From: Treponema sp.
Lineage (GTDB): Bacteria; Spirochaetota; Spirochaetia; Treponematales; Breznakiellaceae
Reading direction: 5' to 3'
NCBI GenBank assembly: GCA_031255285.1
Contig: JAIRSU010000124.1
Coordinates: 1 to 44,360, forward strand
DNA: 44,360 nucleotides
Part shown: in pieces, positions 18,720 through 26,976 of the stretch
How the letters are laid out: each line of letters starts with the position of its first letter
Position numbering within the stretch: the first letter of the stretch is position 1
Made by a program: the position numbers and the translations under genes
Notes under the pieces: model-generated
What the model saw: only the letters and a program-made list of their open reading frames with translations
Databases searched by the model: none
Told to the model about the DNA's origin: nothing

Positions 18720-20858
18720 GTGAAAATAGCGCTTTTCTTGAATAATCTAGACGAAGAATACCAGATTTCGGTGTATCGAGGCATTCAAGCGGAGACCAAA
18801 GCTCTAGGTATTGGTATGATTTGTGTACAGGATGAGATGTTCACCGCAAGTAAGGCATCTATTTTTTCTTCAGGAGACTTCATCGGGGTTGACGGTATTC
18901 TGATATTGTCGTCTGTATTTGTCCATAAAGATGATTTCGTGAATGATTTTGCCGAATTCTTCAAGAATCCCCAGAATAAGTTCGACTGTCCGGTGGTATC
19001 TATTGGACAACAACTACCGCATTTCCCTTCAATTATTGTGAAAAGCCGCGATTCTATGGAGAAACTCATGGAACACCTAATAGCGTTCCATAAATACAAG
19101 AAGTTTTTATTTATCGGAGGACCGAAGAATCATTATGATAATATCATACGGGAGTCCGTATTCAGGCAGACGATAGGGCTCGCGGGCTGTGAAGGAACTG
19201 TTATCAATGGGGAGTTCAACGCGATGTCCGGCGTCTCCATCATGCGAGACTATCTTTTATCTCACGTGGAACCGCCGGATGCGGTCGTGGCTGCCAGCGA
19301 CACCATCGCTTTCGGGGTGCAGGAGGCGTTACATACATACGGAAAGACATGCGCGACCATTGGCTTTGACGATACAGTGAAAGCACAAATGGAGATTTCC
19401 AGTCTTACGACAGTGCGTCAGCCTTTCGGAGAAATGGGACAGCAGGCAGTCAGAACTCTGCGGGATATGATACTGGGAAAGGAAGTACCGAAAGTCGTCA
19501 GTATAGATTCTATGCTTGTCATCCGCTCCTCCTGCGGCTGTGAAAAGCGCCTCGAAGAAACAAAGCCTCTCATGCCGCGTCTTTTGGAGATGCAGTACAA
19601 TGCTATCATATCCGAAGGCTTCTTCCTCAATGTGAGTTTTCTGGGAAAGAGTCTCATCACCGTGAACTCTTTAGAAGAAATCATCCCGCATCTCCAGTAT
19701 TTTCTGACAGGCTTAAACATCGCAACATTTTACCTAGTTCTTTACCGAAAACCCGAAGCCGTGCCCGCGGAGCAAGGGATTCTAGTGTTTCAAAGAGTGA
19801 ATGGCAAAGATTTCTTTGATTTTTCCCATCTCTCTCAAGTTAAAGGACAAAGTCAAAGTTCCGCGTCTAGTGAAAATGCCGTTTCCTTGAAGGATTTCTT
19901 TGATGCACACATCGTGCTGCGTGACGGAGAGACAGCCTTCGACAGCTGGGCTATCTACCATCTGCGGTCAGGTTCCGAGTATTTAGGTCTTATCGTCTAT
20001 GGCGCTACGGATATGGTTCACTCACACGTATGTAGTGCAGCTGTTTTCATTGCAAACACAGTGAAGCGCCTGCAAATTGCAGAAACTGAGCAGGAAAGAT
20101 TGAAAAAGTTAGAAGAGGAAGTGGCGTTTCGGACGCAAGACTTGGTGTCGACCCATAAGAAACTTGAGGAAGAGGCAAAACGCCGTCTTGAGATTGAAGC
20201 CGAAGTGCTTCGCATAAGCGAACTAGAGCGGCAACGGTTCAGCATGGACCTGCACGACGACATCTGCCAGCGGCTTGCAGGCATCTCCATGTTTTGCAAA
20301 GGCTTGGCGTCAGGTATAGGTGCGGAAGTACTTCTGCCGGAGCTCTCAGAAATGATTGATGAGACTTTGAGCAGAACCCGCCAGTATGCTCACGATTCTT
20401 TTCCTGTTGAACTGGGCGCTTTTGGTCTCAACGAGGCGCTTTCCTCGCTTTGCCACAGCGTTAATAAGCAAAGCGTGTGCCTTTGTTCCTATAAATGGAT
20501 AGTTCCTATGTCGTCGCCCTTGACCCGCGATCAGGAACTGAACGTCTATCGCATCATTCAGGAAGCGCTCGCCAATGCTACCAAGCATTCAAAAGCAAGA
20601 AATGTGAGTGTAGAGGTGACTAAGGAAGAGAACTATGTTGTCGTGCGTGTACGGGACAACGGCATGGGAGACGCCCGTCTCAACTCTTTCGGCGAAGGAT
20701 CTATCGGTACACTCGCCAAGTCGAATAATAATAAACGCCGTATCGGACTCGGCATCCGTTCTATGCAGTACCGCGCCCACCAGCTCGGCGCGGATTACCA
20801 CATCGTATCGTCCGAAACAGGAACGCTCGTTGAAGTCAAAATACCGATGAAGGTATGA
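18720..20858 (+). CDS. LacI/PBP1-type sensor domain fused to a HisKA_3 (NarX-like) histidine kinase
   Basis: N-terminal LacI-like ligand domain (MKIALFLNNLDEEYQISVYRGI..., DAVVAASDTIAFGVQEAL), coiled coil, ERQRFSMDLHDDICQRLAGISM, HATPase VVRVRDNGMGD...GLGIRSMQYRAHQLGA; GTG start. Confidence 0.88.
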   Translation: MKIALFLNNLDEEYQISVYRGIQAETKALGIGMICVQDEMFTASKASIFSSGDFIGVDGILILSSVFVHKDDFVNDFAEFFKNPQNKFDCPVVSIGQQLPHFPSIIVKSRDSMEKLMEHLIAFHKYKKFLFIGGPKNHYDNIIRESVFRQTIGLAGCEGTVINGEFNAMSGVSIMRDYLLSHVEPPDAVVAASDTIAFGVQEALHTYGKTCATIGFDDTVKAQMEISSLTTVRQPFGEMGQQAVRTLRDMILGKEVPKVVSIDSMLVIRSSCGCEKRLEETKPLMPRLLEMQYNAIISEGFFLNVSFLGKSLITVNSLEEIIPHLQYFLTGLNIATFYLVLYRKPEAVPAEQGILVFQRVNGKDFFDFSHLSQVKGQSQSSASSENAVSLKDFFDAHIVLRDGETAFDSWAIYHLRSGSEYLGLIVYGATDMVHSHVCSAAVFIANTVKRLQIAETEQERLKKLEEEVAFRTQDLVSTHKKLEEEAKRRLEIEAEVLRISELERQRFSMDLHDDICQRLAGISMFCKGLASGIGAEVLLPELSEMIDETLSRTRQYAHDSFPVELGAFGLNEALSSLCHSVNKQSVCLCSYKWIVPMSSPLTRDQELNVYRIIQEALANATKHSKARNVSVEVTKEENYVVVRVRDNGMGDARLNSFGEGSIGTLAKSNNNKRRIGLGIRSMQYRAHQLGADYHIVSSETGTLVEVKIPMKV

Positions 20859-21024
20859 CACAAGGAAGACTCGTTTCATAAAAAAAAGGGGAAGCCTTTC
20901 GGCTGGAAGCCTGGCAACTATGGTATAATATAGACGAAGAAACAAAGACTTGACGAAAACACCCGCATCAAAGCCGCAGACATAGTAAGCCATGAAAAGC
21001 ATCCATTGCAGATGGTAAGATTGA

Positions 21025-21054
21025 TTGACATTCAACTCAATAGTATCGTATAGT
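21025..21054 (+). promoter_or_regulatory. accD promoter, possibly giving a leaderless mRNA
   Basis: TTGACA-18-TATAGT, with ATG at 21061 only 7 nt after the -10 box. Confidence 0.5.
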
Positions 21055-21060
21055 TACCCT

Positions 21061-21864
21061 ATGAATGAAGCTATTTGTCCAAAGTGTAATGCCGATTGCA
21101 TGAACGATTTATCCTATTATCAATTCAAGACCTGTTCCACATGCGGGTATCATTTCCGTATGGAGCCGCGTGAACGTATCGCCTACCTTACCGATGCGGG
21201 CGCTTTTACCGAATTTTCAGCGAACCTCCGTTCTTTGAATCCGATTGAGCTTGCCGGCTACGAGGAAAAACTCTCTGAAGCCGAAACCAAGGCGATGATG
21301 AAGGATGCGGCCATTACCGGTATGGGAGAAATTGACGGTAAGCCCGTGGTATTAGGACTTATGTCCTTCAACTTCATGGGCGGTTCCATGGGATCGGTCG
21401 TGGGAGAAAAAATAACCCGGGCGCTATTAAAAGGTGTAGACGAGAAACTGCCGGTCATCATCTATACGACTTCCGGTGGTGCGCGTATGCAGGAAGGCAT
21501 CTTCAGCCTGATGCAAATGGTAAAAACATCGGCTGCGGCCGCGGAACTTGACAAGGCAGGCGTTCCATTCTTTGTAGTCGCCTGCGACCCAACCACTGGC
21601 GGTGTTACTGCGTCTTTCGCCATGCTTGCAGACGTAATTCTCGCCGAGCCGGGCGCGCTTATCGGTTTTGCAGGTCCCCGCGTTATCGAAGGCACCATTC
21701 GCCAAAGCCTGCCCCAAGGGTTCCAGCGCGCTGAATTCCAACTCGAAAAAGGGTTTGTTGATATCATCGTTCCTCGAAACGAACAGAAACGAGTCTTGTC
21801 AACATTGATAGACTTTCACAAGACCTGCACTCAGCCTTCGAAAACAAGGAGACACAATGTCTGA
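21061..21864 (+). CDS. accD: acetyl-CoA carboxylase carboxyltransferase subunit beta
   Basis: CPKCNADC...CSTCGYHFRM zinc ribbon; YTTSGGARMQEGIFSLMQM. Confidence 0.95.
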   Translation: MNEAICPKCNADCMNDLSYYQFKTCSTCGYHFRMEPRERIAYLTDAGAFTEFSANLRSLNPIELAGYEEKLSEAETKAMMKDAAITGMGEIDGKPVVLGLMSFNFMGGSMGSVVGEKITRALLKGVDEKLPVIIYTTSGGARMQEGIFSLMQMVKTSAAAAELDKAGVPFFVVACDPTTGGVTASFAMLADVILAEPGALIGFAGPRVIEGTIRQSLPQGFQRAEFQLEKGFVDIIVPRNEQKRVLSTLIDFHKTCTQPSKTRRHNV

Positions 21865-22774
21865 TTTACAAGAAAAAATAACCGAATTAAAAAAGTTAAT
21901 GAAGTCTACCGGCATTGATGCGGAAGAGGAACTACGCCTTCTTGAGGCAAAAATTATTGTCCAATTGGAGACAGAAAACACATGGAAGAGAGTAGAGCTT
22001 GCTCGTCATCCAGAGCGCCCCTATGCGCTTGATTATATCAACCGCATATTCGACAACTTCATCGAACTGCATGGAGACCGCTGTTTCGGGGATGACTCGT
22101 CTATCGTATGCGGAATCGGTACTCTGAACGGTAGACCTGTTACCGTACTGGCAAACCAGAAAGGACGTACATTAAAAGAGAACGTATTCCGCAATCACGG
22201 AATGGCAAATCCCGAGGGCTACCGTAAAGCCCTGCGCTTGGCGAAACAAGCGGAAAAATTCGGACGTCCCGTCGTTACCTTTGTCGATACCTCAGGCGCA
22301 TATCCTGGTTTAGGCGCTGAAGAGCGCGGCATTGGGGAAGCAATCGCCCGTAACCTCCGCGAGTTCAGCCAGCTTAGAACACCCATCGTGTGCATCATCA
22401 TCGGCGAAGGCGGTTCTGGAGGCGCATTAGGGCTATGTGTGGGCGATAAAATCTATATGCTTGAGAACGCGGTCTATTCAGTCATAAGCCCTGAAGGATG
22501 CGCTTCCATTCTCCTGCGGGATGCAGGACGCGCCAAAGACGCGGCCGCCATGCTCCGCATCACAAGCAATGATCTTTTATCCTTCAAAATCATCAATGGT
22601 ATTATCAAGGAACCAGAAGGCGGCGCTCATACTAACCCGGACAAAGCCGCAGACCTCATAAAAGAGACGCTTGTCAAAGAATTAGACGAGCTCTGCTCCC
22701 GCAGTCCCGCGGTTCTGGTCCGCTATCGCAACCAGAAAATCCGTAAAGCCGGCAGGTGGGCTGAATCGCATTAA
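21857..22774 (+). CDS. accA: acetyl-CoA carboxylase carboxyltransferase subunit alpha
   Basis: WKRVELARHPERPYALDYI, ELHGDRCFGDD, VDTSGAYPGLGAEERGIGEAIA. Confidence 0.97.
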   Translation: MSDLQEKITELKKLMKSTGIDAEEELRLLEAKIIVQLETENTWKRVELARHPERPYALDYINRIFDNFIELHGDRCFGDDSSIVCGIGTLNGRPVTVLANQKGRTLKENVFRNHGMANPEGYRKALRLAKQAEKFGRPVVTFVDTSGAYPGLGAEERGIGEAIARNLREFSQLRTPIVCIIIGEGGSGGALGLCVGDKIYMLENAVYSVISPEGCASILLRDAGRAKDAAAMLRITSNDLLSFKIINGIIKEPEGGAHTNPDKAADLIKETLVKELDELCSRSPAVLVRYRNQKIRKAGRWAESH

Positions 22775-22781
22775 ATAGCGG

Positions 22782-23786
22782 CTATCCCTTTTCTTTGAGC
22801 AAGGCGTCGTTATTCAAGACTTTGAACGAAATAGACTTAGGGGACGTTGCATAGCGCACCACGATACCCTCTTTGTCAAGTCCGCTTGGATACTTACCCT
22901 TCGCCTTCTCGAGCAATTCTTCCAGAGAATAGGCGAATTCCCCGCCGCGTTCCTCAAGCGGTACTATAGGCAGACCCAGGTCCATGCAGAACTTTACGGC
23001 GTCTTCATAGGGGAAATACTCTCCGGAGTCCCAATCCTGAACATCGAATACGTACCATTCATGTTCGGACAGGCGGAGCCTATTCTTCTGGATAGCGGGA
23101 CCGCAGATCTCGCCGGTGAGCACGATATTTTTCTTGTAATGTGCGAGCTTTTCTTTAAGCCCGTATTTATAGACAGGACGCCAATAGAGAGCGTCTGCTT
23201 CTTCTTTTATTTCCTTATTTCTGCTACAGCATCCGATTTTGCCGTCGATATAATACACAATACCCGACGTCCCGTCCATTTTTGTAGTGATATAGTAAGG
23301 TTTGCCGCGAAGCGCTTCGATCAATTCAGGCGCGGACTGTATACGGATTTCGTCGGAAGCCGGAATCCCATACGGTCGGTCGCCGATGATAGTCCCGCCT
23401 GCGGAGGACGTTTCAGAAATGTACCACTTTTTCACGCCAAGCTTTTCCGTTACATCGTCTCCTTCGTTCAGACCTTCCAGCTCGGGGAAGGTCTGCAAAG
23501 GCAAGAGCAAACCCTGCGAAAGCTCTCCGCGCATTTTGGCGGTTTTTATGCGGAAACCCTGACCATTATCCACATTATCGCGGAATGAGGAAGAACGCAG
23601 AAACTCGTAACGCGGCTCCAAGGGCAGGAAACTGTCAACCTCGAAATATACACCCAAGTCTCCGACCTTGAATTCGCCTTTCTTGACGACGCATTTCCAG
23701 CCTAAAACATGAACAGACTCAAGAAAATCCGAATTGAGTATAGGCGTTACCGCCTTTACCTTTTGTATAGTAACTAACGAACGCAT
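22782..23786 (-). CDS. RNA ligase, DRB0094/Rnl5-like family
   Basis: N-terminal OB-like domain; nucleotidyltransferase motifs KMDGTSG (I), SRNKEI, LTGEICGPAIQKNRL, DKEGIVVRY (IV), SISFKVLNND (V). Confidence 0.88.
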   Translation of the reverse strand: MRSLVTIQKVKAVTPILNSDFLESVHVLGWKCVVKKGEFKVGDLGVYFEVDSFLPLEPRYEFLRSSSFRDNVDNGQGFRIKTAKMRGELSQGLLLPLQTFPELEGLNEGDDVTEKLGVKKWYISETSSAGGTIIGDRPYGIPASDEIRIQSAPELIEALRGKPYYITTKMDGTSGIVYYIDGKIGCCSRNKEIKEEADALYWRPVYKYGLKEKLAHYKKNIVLTGEICGPAIQKNRLRLSEHEWYVFDVQDWDSGEYFPYEDAVKFCMDLGLPIVPLEERGGEFAYSLEELLEKAKGKYPSGLDKEGIVVRYATSPKSISFKVLNNDALLKEKG

Positions 23787-23809
23787 ATTATTTATCCTCC
23801 ATAATAAGG

Positions 23810-23838
23810 AATATAAGACATAAACGCCGCACCGTCAA
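23810..23838 (-). promoter_or_regulatory. promoter of the RNA ligase gene
   Basis: TTGACG-17-TATATT on the minus strand, between the 22-bp array and the ATG; RBS GGAGGATAAATAAT-ATG. Confidence 0.6.
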
Positions 23839-23853
23839 CAGGCGAAGCCGCAA

Positions 23854-24337
23854 GTCGTAACCGAGAGATGCTGAAGTCATAACCGAGAGATGCGGGAGTC
23901 ATAGCCGAGAGATGCGCAAGTCATAGCCGAGAGATGCGGGAGTCGTAACCGAGAGATGCGGGAGTCGTAACCGAGAGATGCGGGAGTCGTAACCGAGAGA
24001 TGCGGTAGTCGTAACCGAGAGATGCTGAAGTCGTAACCGAGAGATGCGGGAGTCATAACCGAGAGATGCTGAAGTCGTAACCACGAGATGCGGGAGTCGT
24101 AACCACGAGATGCTGAAGTCGTAACCGAGAGATGCGCAAGTCGTAACCACGAGATGCGGGAGTCGTAACCGAGAGATGCGGGAGTCATAGCCGAGAGATG
24201 CGCAAGTCGTAACCGAGAGATGCGCAAGTCGTAACCGAGAGATGCGGGAGTCATAGCCGAGAGATGCGCAAGTCGTAGCCGAGAGATGCGGGAGTCATAA
24301 CCGAGAAATGCGGGAGTCGTAACCGAGAGATGCTGAA
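23854..24337 (+). repeat. 22-bp tandem repeat array 1 (22 units, no indels)
   Basis: Unit GTCRTARCCRMGAGATGC plus a 4-nt slot (GGGA x11, TGAA x5, GCAA x5, GGTA x1); counted unit by unit. Confidence 0.98.
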
Positions 24338-24367
24338 GCCTGACGGGGACAGACACGTTTACTTATT

Positions 24368-24480
24368 ACGCCTCGTGCGAAGTTGTTTAACAGGCGAAGC
24401 CTGTGTCTGGCGCCACAGACTTCGTATCAATGCCGTCTTGACGGGGATAGCGTTTCAAGCAACACCCTGTGTGAAGTCGT
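24368..24480 (-). repeat. dispersed REP-like element, copy E2 (inverted), overlapping the 3' end of galK
   Basis: Reverse complement GGCGCCAGACACAGGCTTCGCCTGTT.....ACTTCGCACGAGGCGT and GACGACTTCACACAGGGTGTTGCTT. Confidence 0.75.
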
Positions 24481-25756
24481 CTAAAAAAACAGCGCCGACA
24501 GGACGGATGAAAAGCTTTGTTACCGAACCTGCGCCGAAAACGCCCTCCATGAACGCCTGGTATTCTGGGAAAATCTCCGTGCGGATGTACGCCTGTATAG
24601 CTCCGGCAAAGCCCCCGCCGTGAACACGGTATACACTCCCGCTCCCCGCGGTGAATTCTCCGGTGAGCGCAAGCGCAAGCGCAACGTTCTGCTCGCGCGG
24701 GTCTGCCGCCGCATCGACGTTTTGCAACAGCTCCCACGACGAGCCGCCTGAACCCCGCACAACGTCAAACAGTGCAGATATAGGTGCGCCCTGCCGTAGC
24801 AAGTCTCGCATTTCCACAACCCGTTGATTTTCATTGAAAAAATGCATGGTGCGCAAAAGCGCCCTGTCTCCGCACTTTGCACGTATCGCGGCGGCCGCGG
24901 TAAGCACGTCCTTTCTTTTGACCTCCGCCAGACAAGATTTCCCAAAGAAAGCCGCGACAGACTTCATCTCAGACGGAATCGCCGCGTAATGCGGGGTCAA
25001 GTCCGCATGAGAACTGCCTGTGTCCGCCACACAAAGCGTGTAACCGCTTTCTTCAAGATTAAGCGTGAAAATTTCGGTCTCGACCGGAGACATACCAAAA
25101 TCCATGAATACCGCACCGCCGATAGCGGACGCGGCTTGGTCCATCAAGCCGCACGGTTTACCAAAATAGACATTCTCCGCCTTTTGCGCGATTCTCGCGA
25201 GCTCAAGCGGAGGAGTCTTGCCGCTACTGTTCAACACGTCGTATATCTTGGACAAAAGAACCTCGACGGCCGCAGAGGACGACAGCCCAGAACCTTTAAG
25301 TACCGTCGAGTCCGCGCACACATTGAAACCTTGAACCGCTGCGCCCATTCGGTTGAACTCTGCGGACACGCCCCGAATAAGCGACTCGGTTGTACCATAT
25401 TCAGACGCTCTTGGAGAAAGGTCGGAAAGGTCAACAATCGCGTCAGGGAAGCCTGTCGACCGAAAAACAACCGTCTTGTCCATCCGCGGGCAGGCGATTC
25501 CAACCACATCCAACTGTACAGACGCGGCGACTACCTTGCCCAAGTTATGATCAGTATGGTTGCCGCAAAGCTCGGTCCTGCCAGGCGCGGAAAAGACGCG
25601 CATATCACCCGCGCCGCCTTCCATAGCCGCAAGCCCGTCTGCAAGCGCCGCATAGCGGCGGGGCGCGTCCTGCGCTCCGCTCTTACCGTAAAGTCTTTGG
25701 AATAACTCCGCCGCGACTGCGGATTCAAAGGTCTCTTTTAGTTTTTCATAGGTCAT
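24455..25756 (-). CDS. galK: galactokinase
   Basis: GRTELCGNHTDHNLGKV signature, GSGLSSSAAVEVLL, GGGFAGAIQAYI; GHMP kinase fold; start MTYEKLKE. Confidence 0.88.
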   Translation of the reverse strand: MTYEKLKETFESAVAAELFQRLYGKSGAQDAPRRYAALADGLAAMEGGAGDMRVFSAPGRTELCGNHTDHNLGKVVAASVQLDVVGIACPRMDKTVVFRSTGFPDAIVDLSDLSPRASEYGTTESLIRGVSAEFNRMGAAVQGFNVCADSTVLKGSGLSSSAAVEVLLSKIYDVLNSSGKTPPLELARIAQKAENVYFGKPCGLMDQAASAIGGAVFMDFGMSPVETEIFTLNLEESGYTLCVADTGSSHADLTPHYAAIPSEMKSVAAFFGKSCLAEVKRKDVLTAAAAIRAKCGDRALLRTMHFFNENQRVVEMRDLLRQGAPISALFDVVRGSGGSSWELLQNVDAAADPREQNVALALALTGEFTAGSGSVYRVHGGGFAGAIQAYIRTEIFPEYQAFMEGVFGAGSVTKLFIRPVGAVFLDDFTQGVA

Positions 25757-25845
25757 CTTTATTTTCTCTTTCTTTTCGCTGTAATCCCCACCGTGCAGAA
25801 TGGAGGGAAATTCCGCCGCTATCGGTGGATGACGGCTGACTTGTC

Positions 25846-26442
25846 TCATGTATGCCTCTTTTTATCAGCAGATTGTTCCATGTTCAAACCTCGCGTTTTC
25901 ACCCGCGTCTTTGAATAGCCGAACATCAGCAGGCTTCCCAGTACCAGAACCACCAGAGAATTCAGACCGCCTGCAACAAGCCCCTGTAGGAATGGCGTAT
26001 CCAGCGATTCTCGGTAGATAATAACGTCCAGCACCGGCGCGATTCCCCCCCATGCGATAGCGTTTGCGGCTATTTGAACACCATTAAAAAGAAGGAAGGA
26101 TCTCACATCAAATATGCCCTCGTCTACTCTATAGCGCTTCCATGAAAGACCGGACAAAAGCCCGTAGAATGCGTCCGCAATAATCCAGCTCCACCAGAGA
26201 CTGCCCCACGAGAGATCAGTCAAGGTATGCCCGATAAAGGCGATGAAGAAACCGGCTATAGGACCAAAAAGAACGGCCAAGACCGAGACGACAGCAGGCG
26301 CGGGATTGAAGGTTGTATCTGGTATGCCCGAAGGAATCGCCGCGAACCGCATAAGCGTAAACATAACCGCCGAACCGAGCACGATTACCGCAGCCGTTTT
26401 AGCGGAAAACAGTTTCTTGTTTTCCATAAAAATGTCTTCCAT
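25846..26442 (-). CDS. UPF0397-family ECF transporter S component
   Basis: MRFAAIPSGIPDTTFNPAPAVVSVLAVLFGPIAGFFIAFIGHTLTD...GSLWWSWIIADAFYGLLSGL; RBS GAGGAG before MEDIFMENKK. Confidence 0.82.
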   Translation of the reverse strand: MEDIFMENKKLFSAKTAAVIVLGSAVMFTLMRFAAIPSGIPDTTFNPAPAVVSVLAVLFGPIAGFFIAFIGHTLTDLSWGSLWWSWIIADAFYGLLSGLSWKRYRVDEGIFDVRSFLLFNGVQIAANAIAWGGIAPVLDVIIYRESLDTPFLQGLVAGGLNSLVVLVLGSLLMFGYSKTRVKTRGLNMEQSADKKRHT

Positions 26443-26649
26443 AAAAAAACTCCTCATTGAGACTGTATCGCAATCAGGGAAAATATACAAGATTATCTGC
26501 CGTCGGCGGTCCCATTTCTTGTTCTTCTGATGGGAGGGGGGCGCACTTTCCAAAGCACAGTCGGCGGACCCAGGACTTTCCTGCCGCGCCCCCCCTGCGC
26601 GGGAGCCGCATTACGTCTCCCGCGACCCCCCCAACCACATACTTAAGAT

Positions 26650-26696
26650 GGCGCCAGACACAGGCTTCGCCTGTTTTAGGACTTCGCACGAGGCGT
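26650..26696 (+). repeat. dispersed REP-like element, copy E3
   Basis: GGCGCCAGACACAGGCTTCGCCTGTTTTAGGACTTCGCACGAGGCGT; about 43/47 identical to the reverse complement of 24368-24414. Confidence 0.8.
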
Positions 26697-26976
26697 TGTT
26701 TGAAAAAGGTGTGCCGCGGTCCTCCGTCAAGATGGAGGGCACGGCGGTCGGGTGCCAGACACTTTCAGGTAAGACACAAACGGGGTAGGCGAGAGGACAA
26801 AATCTGTAAAGATTTTCTTTGTTGAAGGGCTTGTTGCTTAATATGATTCATGTTATACTGTTTTATACGAAAATGTTTCTATAGTGGTCTAGAGAGAACT
26901 GAGCTGTCCATGAAGGAATGAGTTTAGTCCGAAAGGGAATAACCTTTATAAATAAATATTTATTTAAGGAGAATAT

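Noticed and set aside
20589-21035. 148-aa minus-strand ORF over the kinase 3' end and accD promoter
   Set aside because: No recognisable family; overlaps the kinase CDS.
23854-24337. 22-bp arrays as CRISPR
   Set aside because: No unique spacers; only a 4-nt slot varies among a few repeated words, and no cas genes are present.
24824-25705. 293-aa plus-strand ORF antisense to galK
   Set aside because: Fully overlaps a well-supported galactokinase; Arg/His-rich composition typical of antisense frames in GC-richer DNA.
26554-26976. Possible riboswitch or structured leader before the ABC operon
   Set aside because: GC-rich hairpins (e.g. CGCGGGAG/CTCCCGCG) exist, but I could not match any known class; the region also holds the dispersed repeat.
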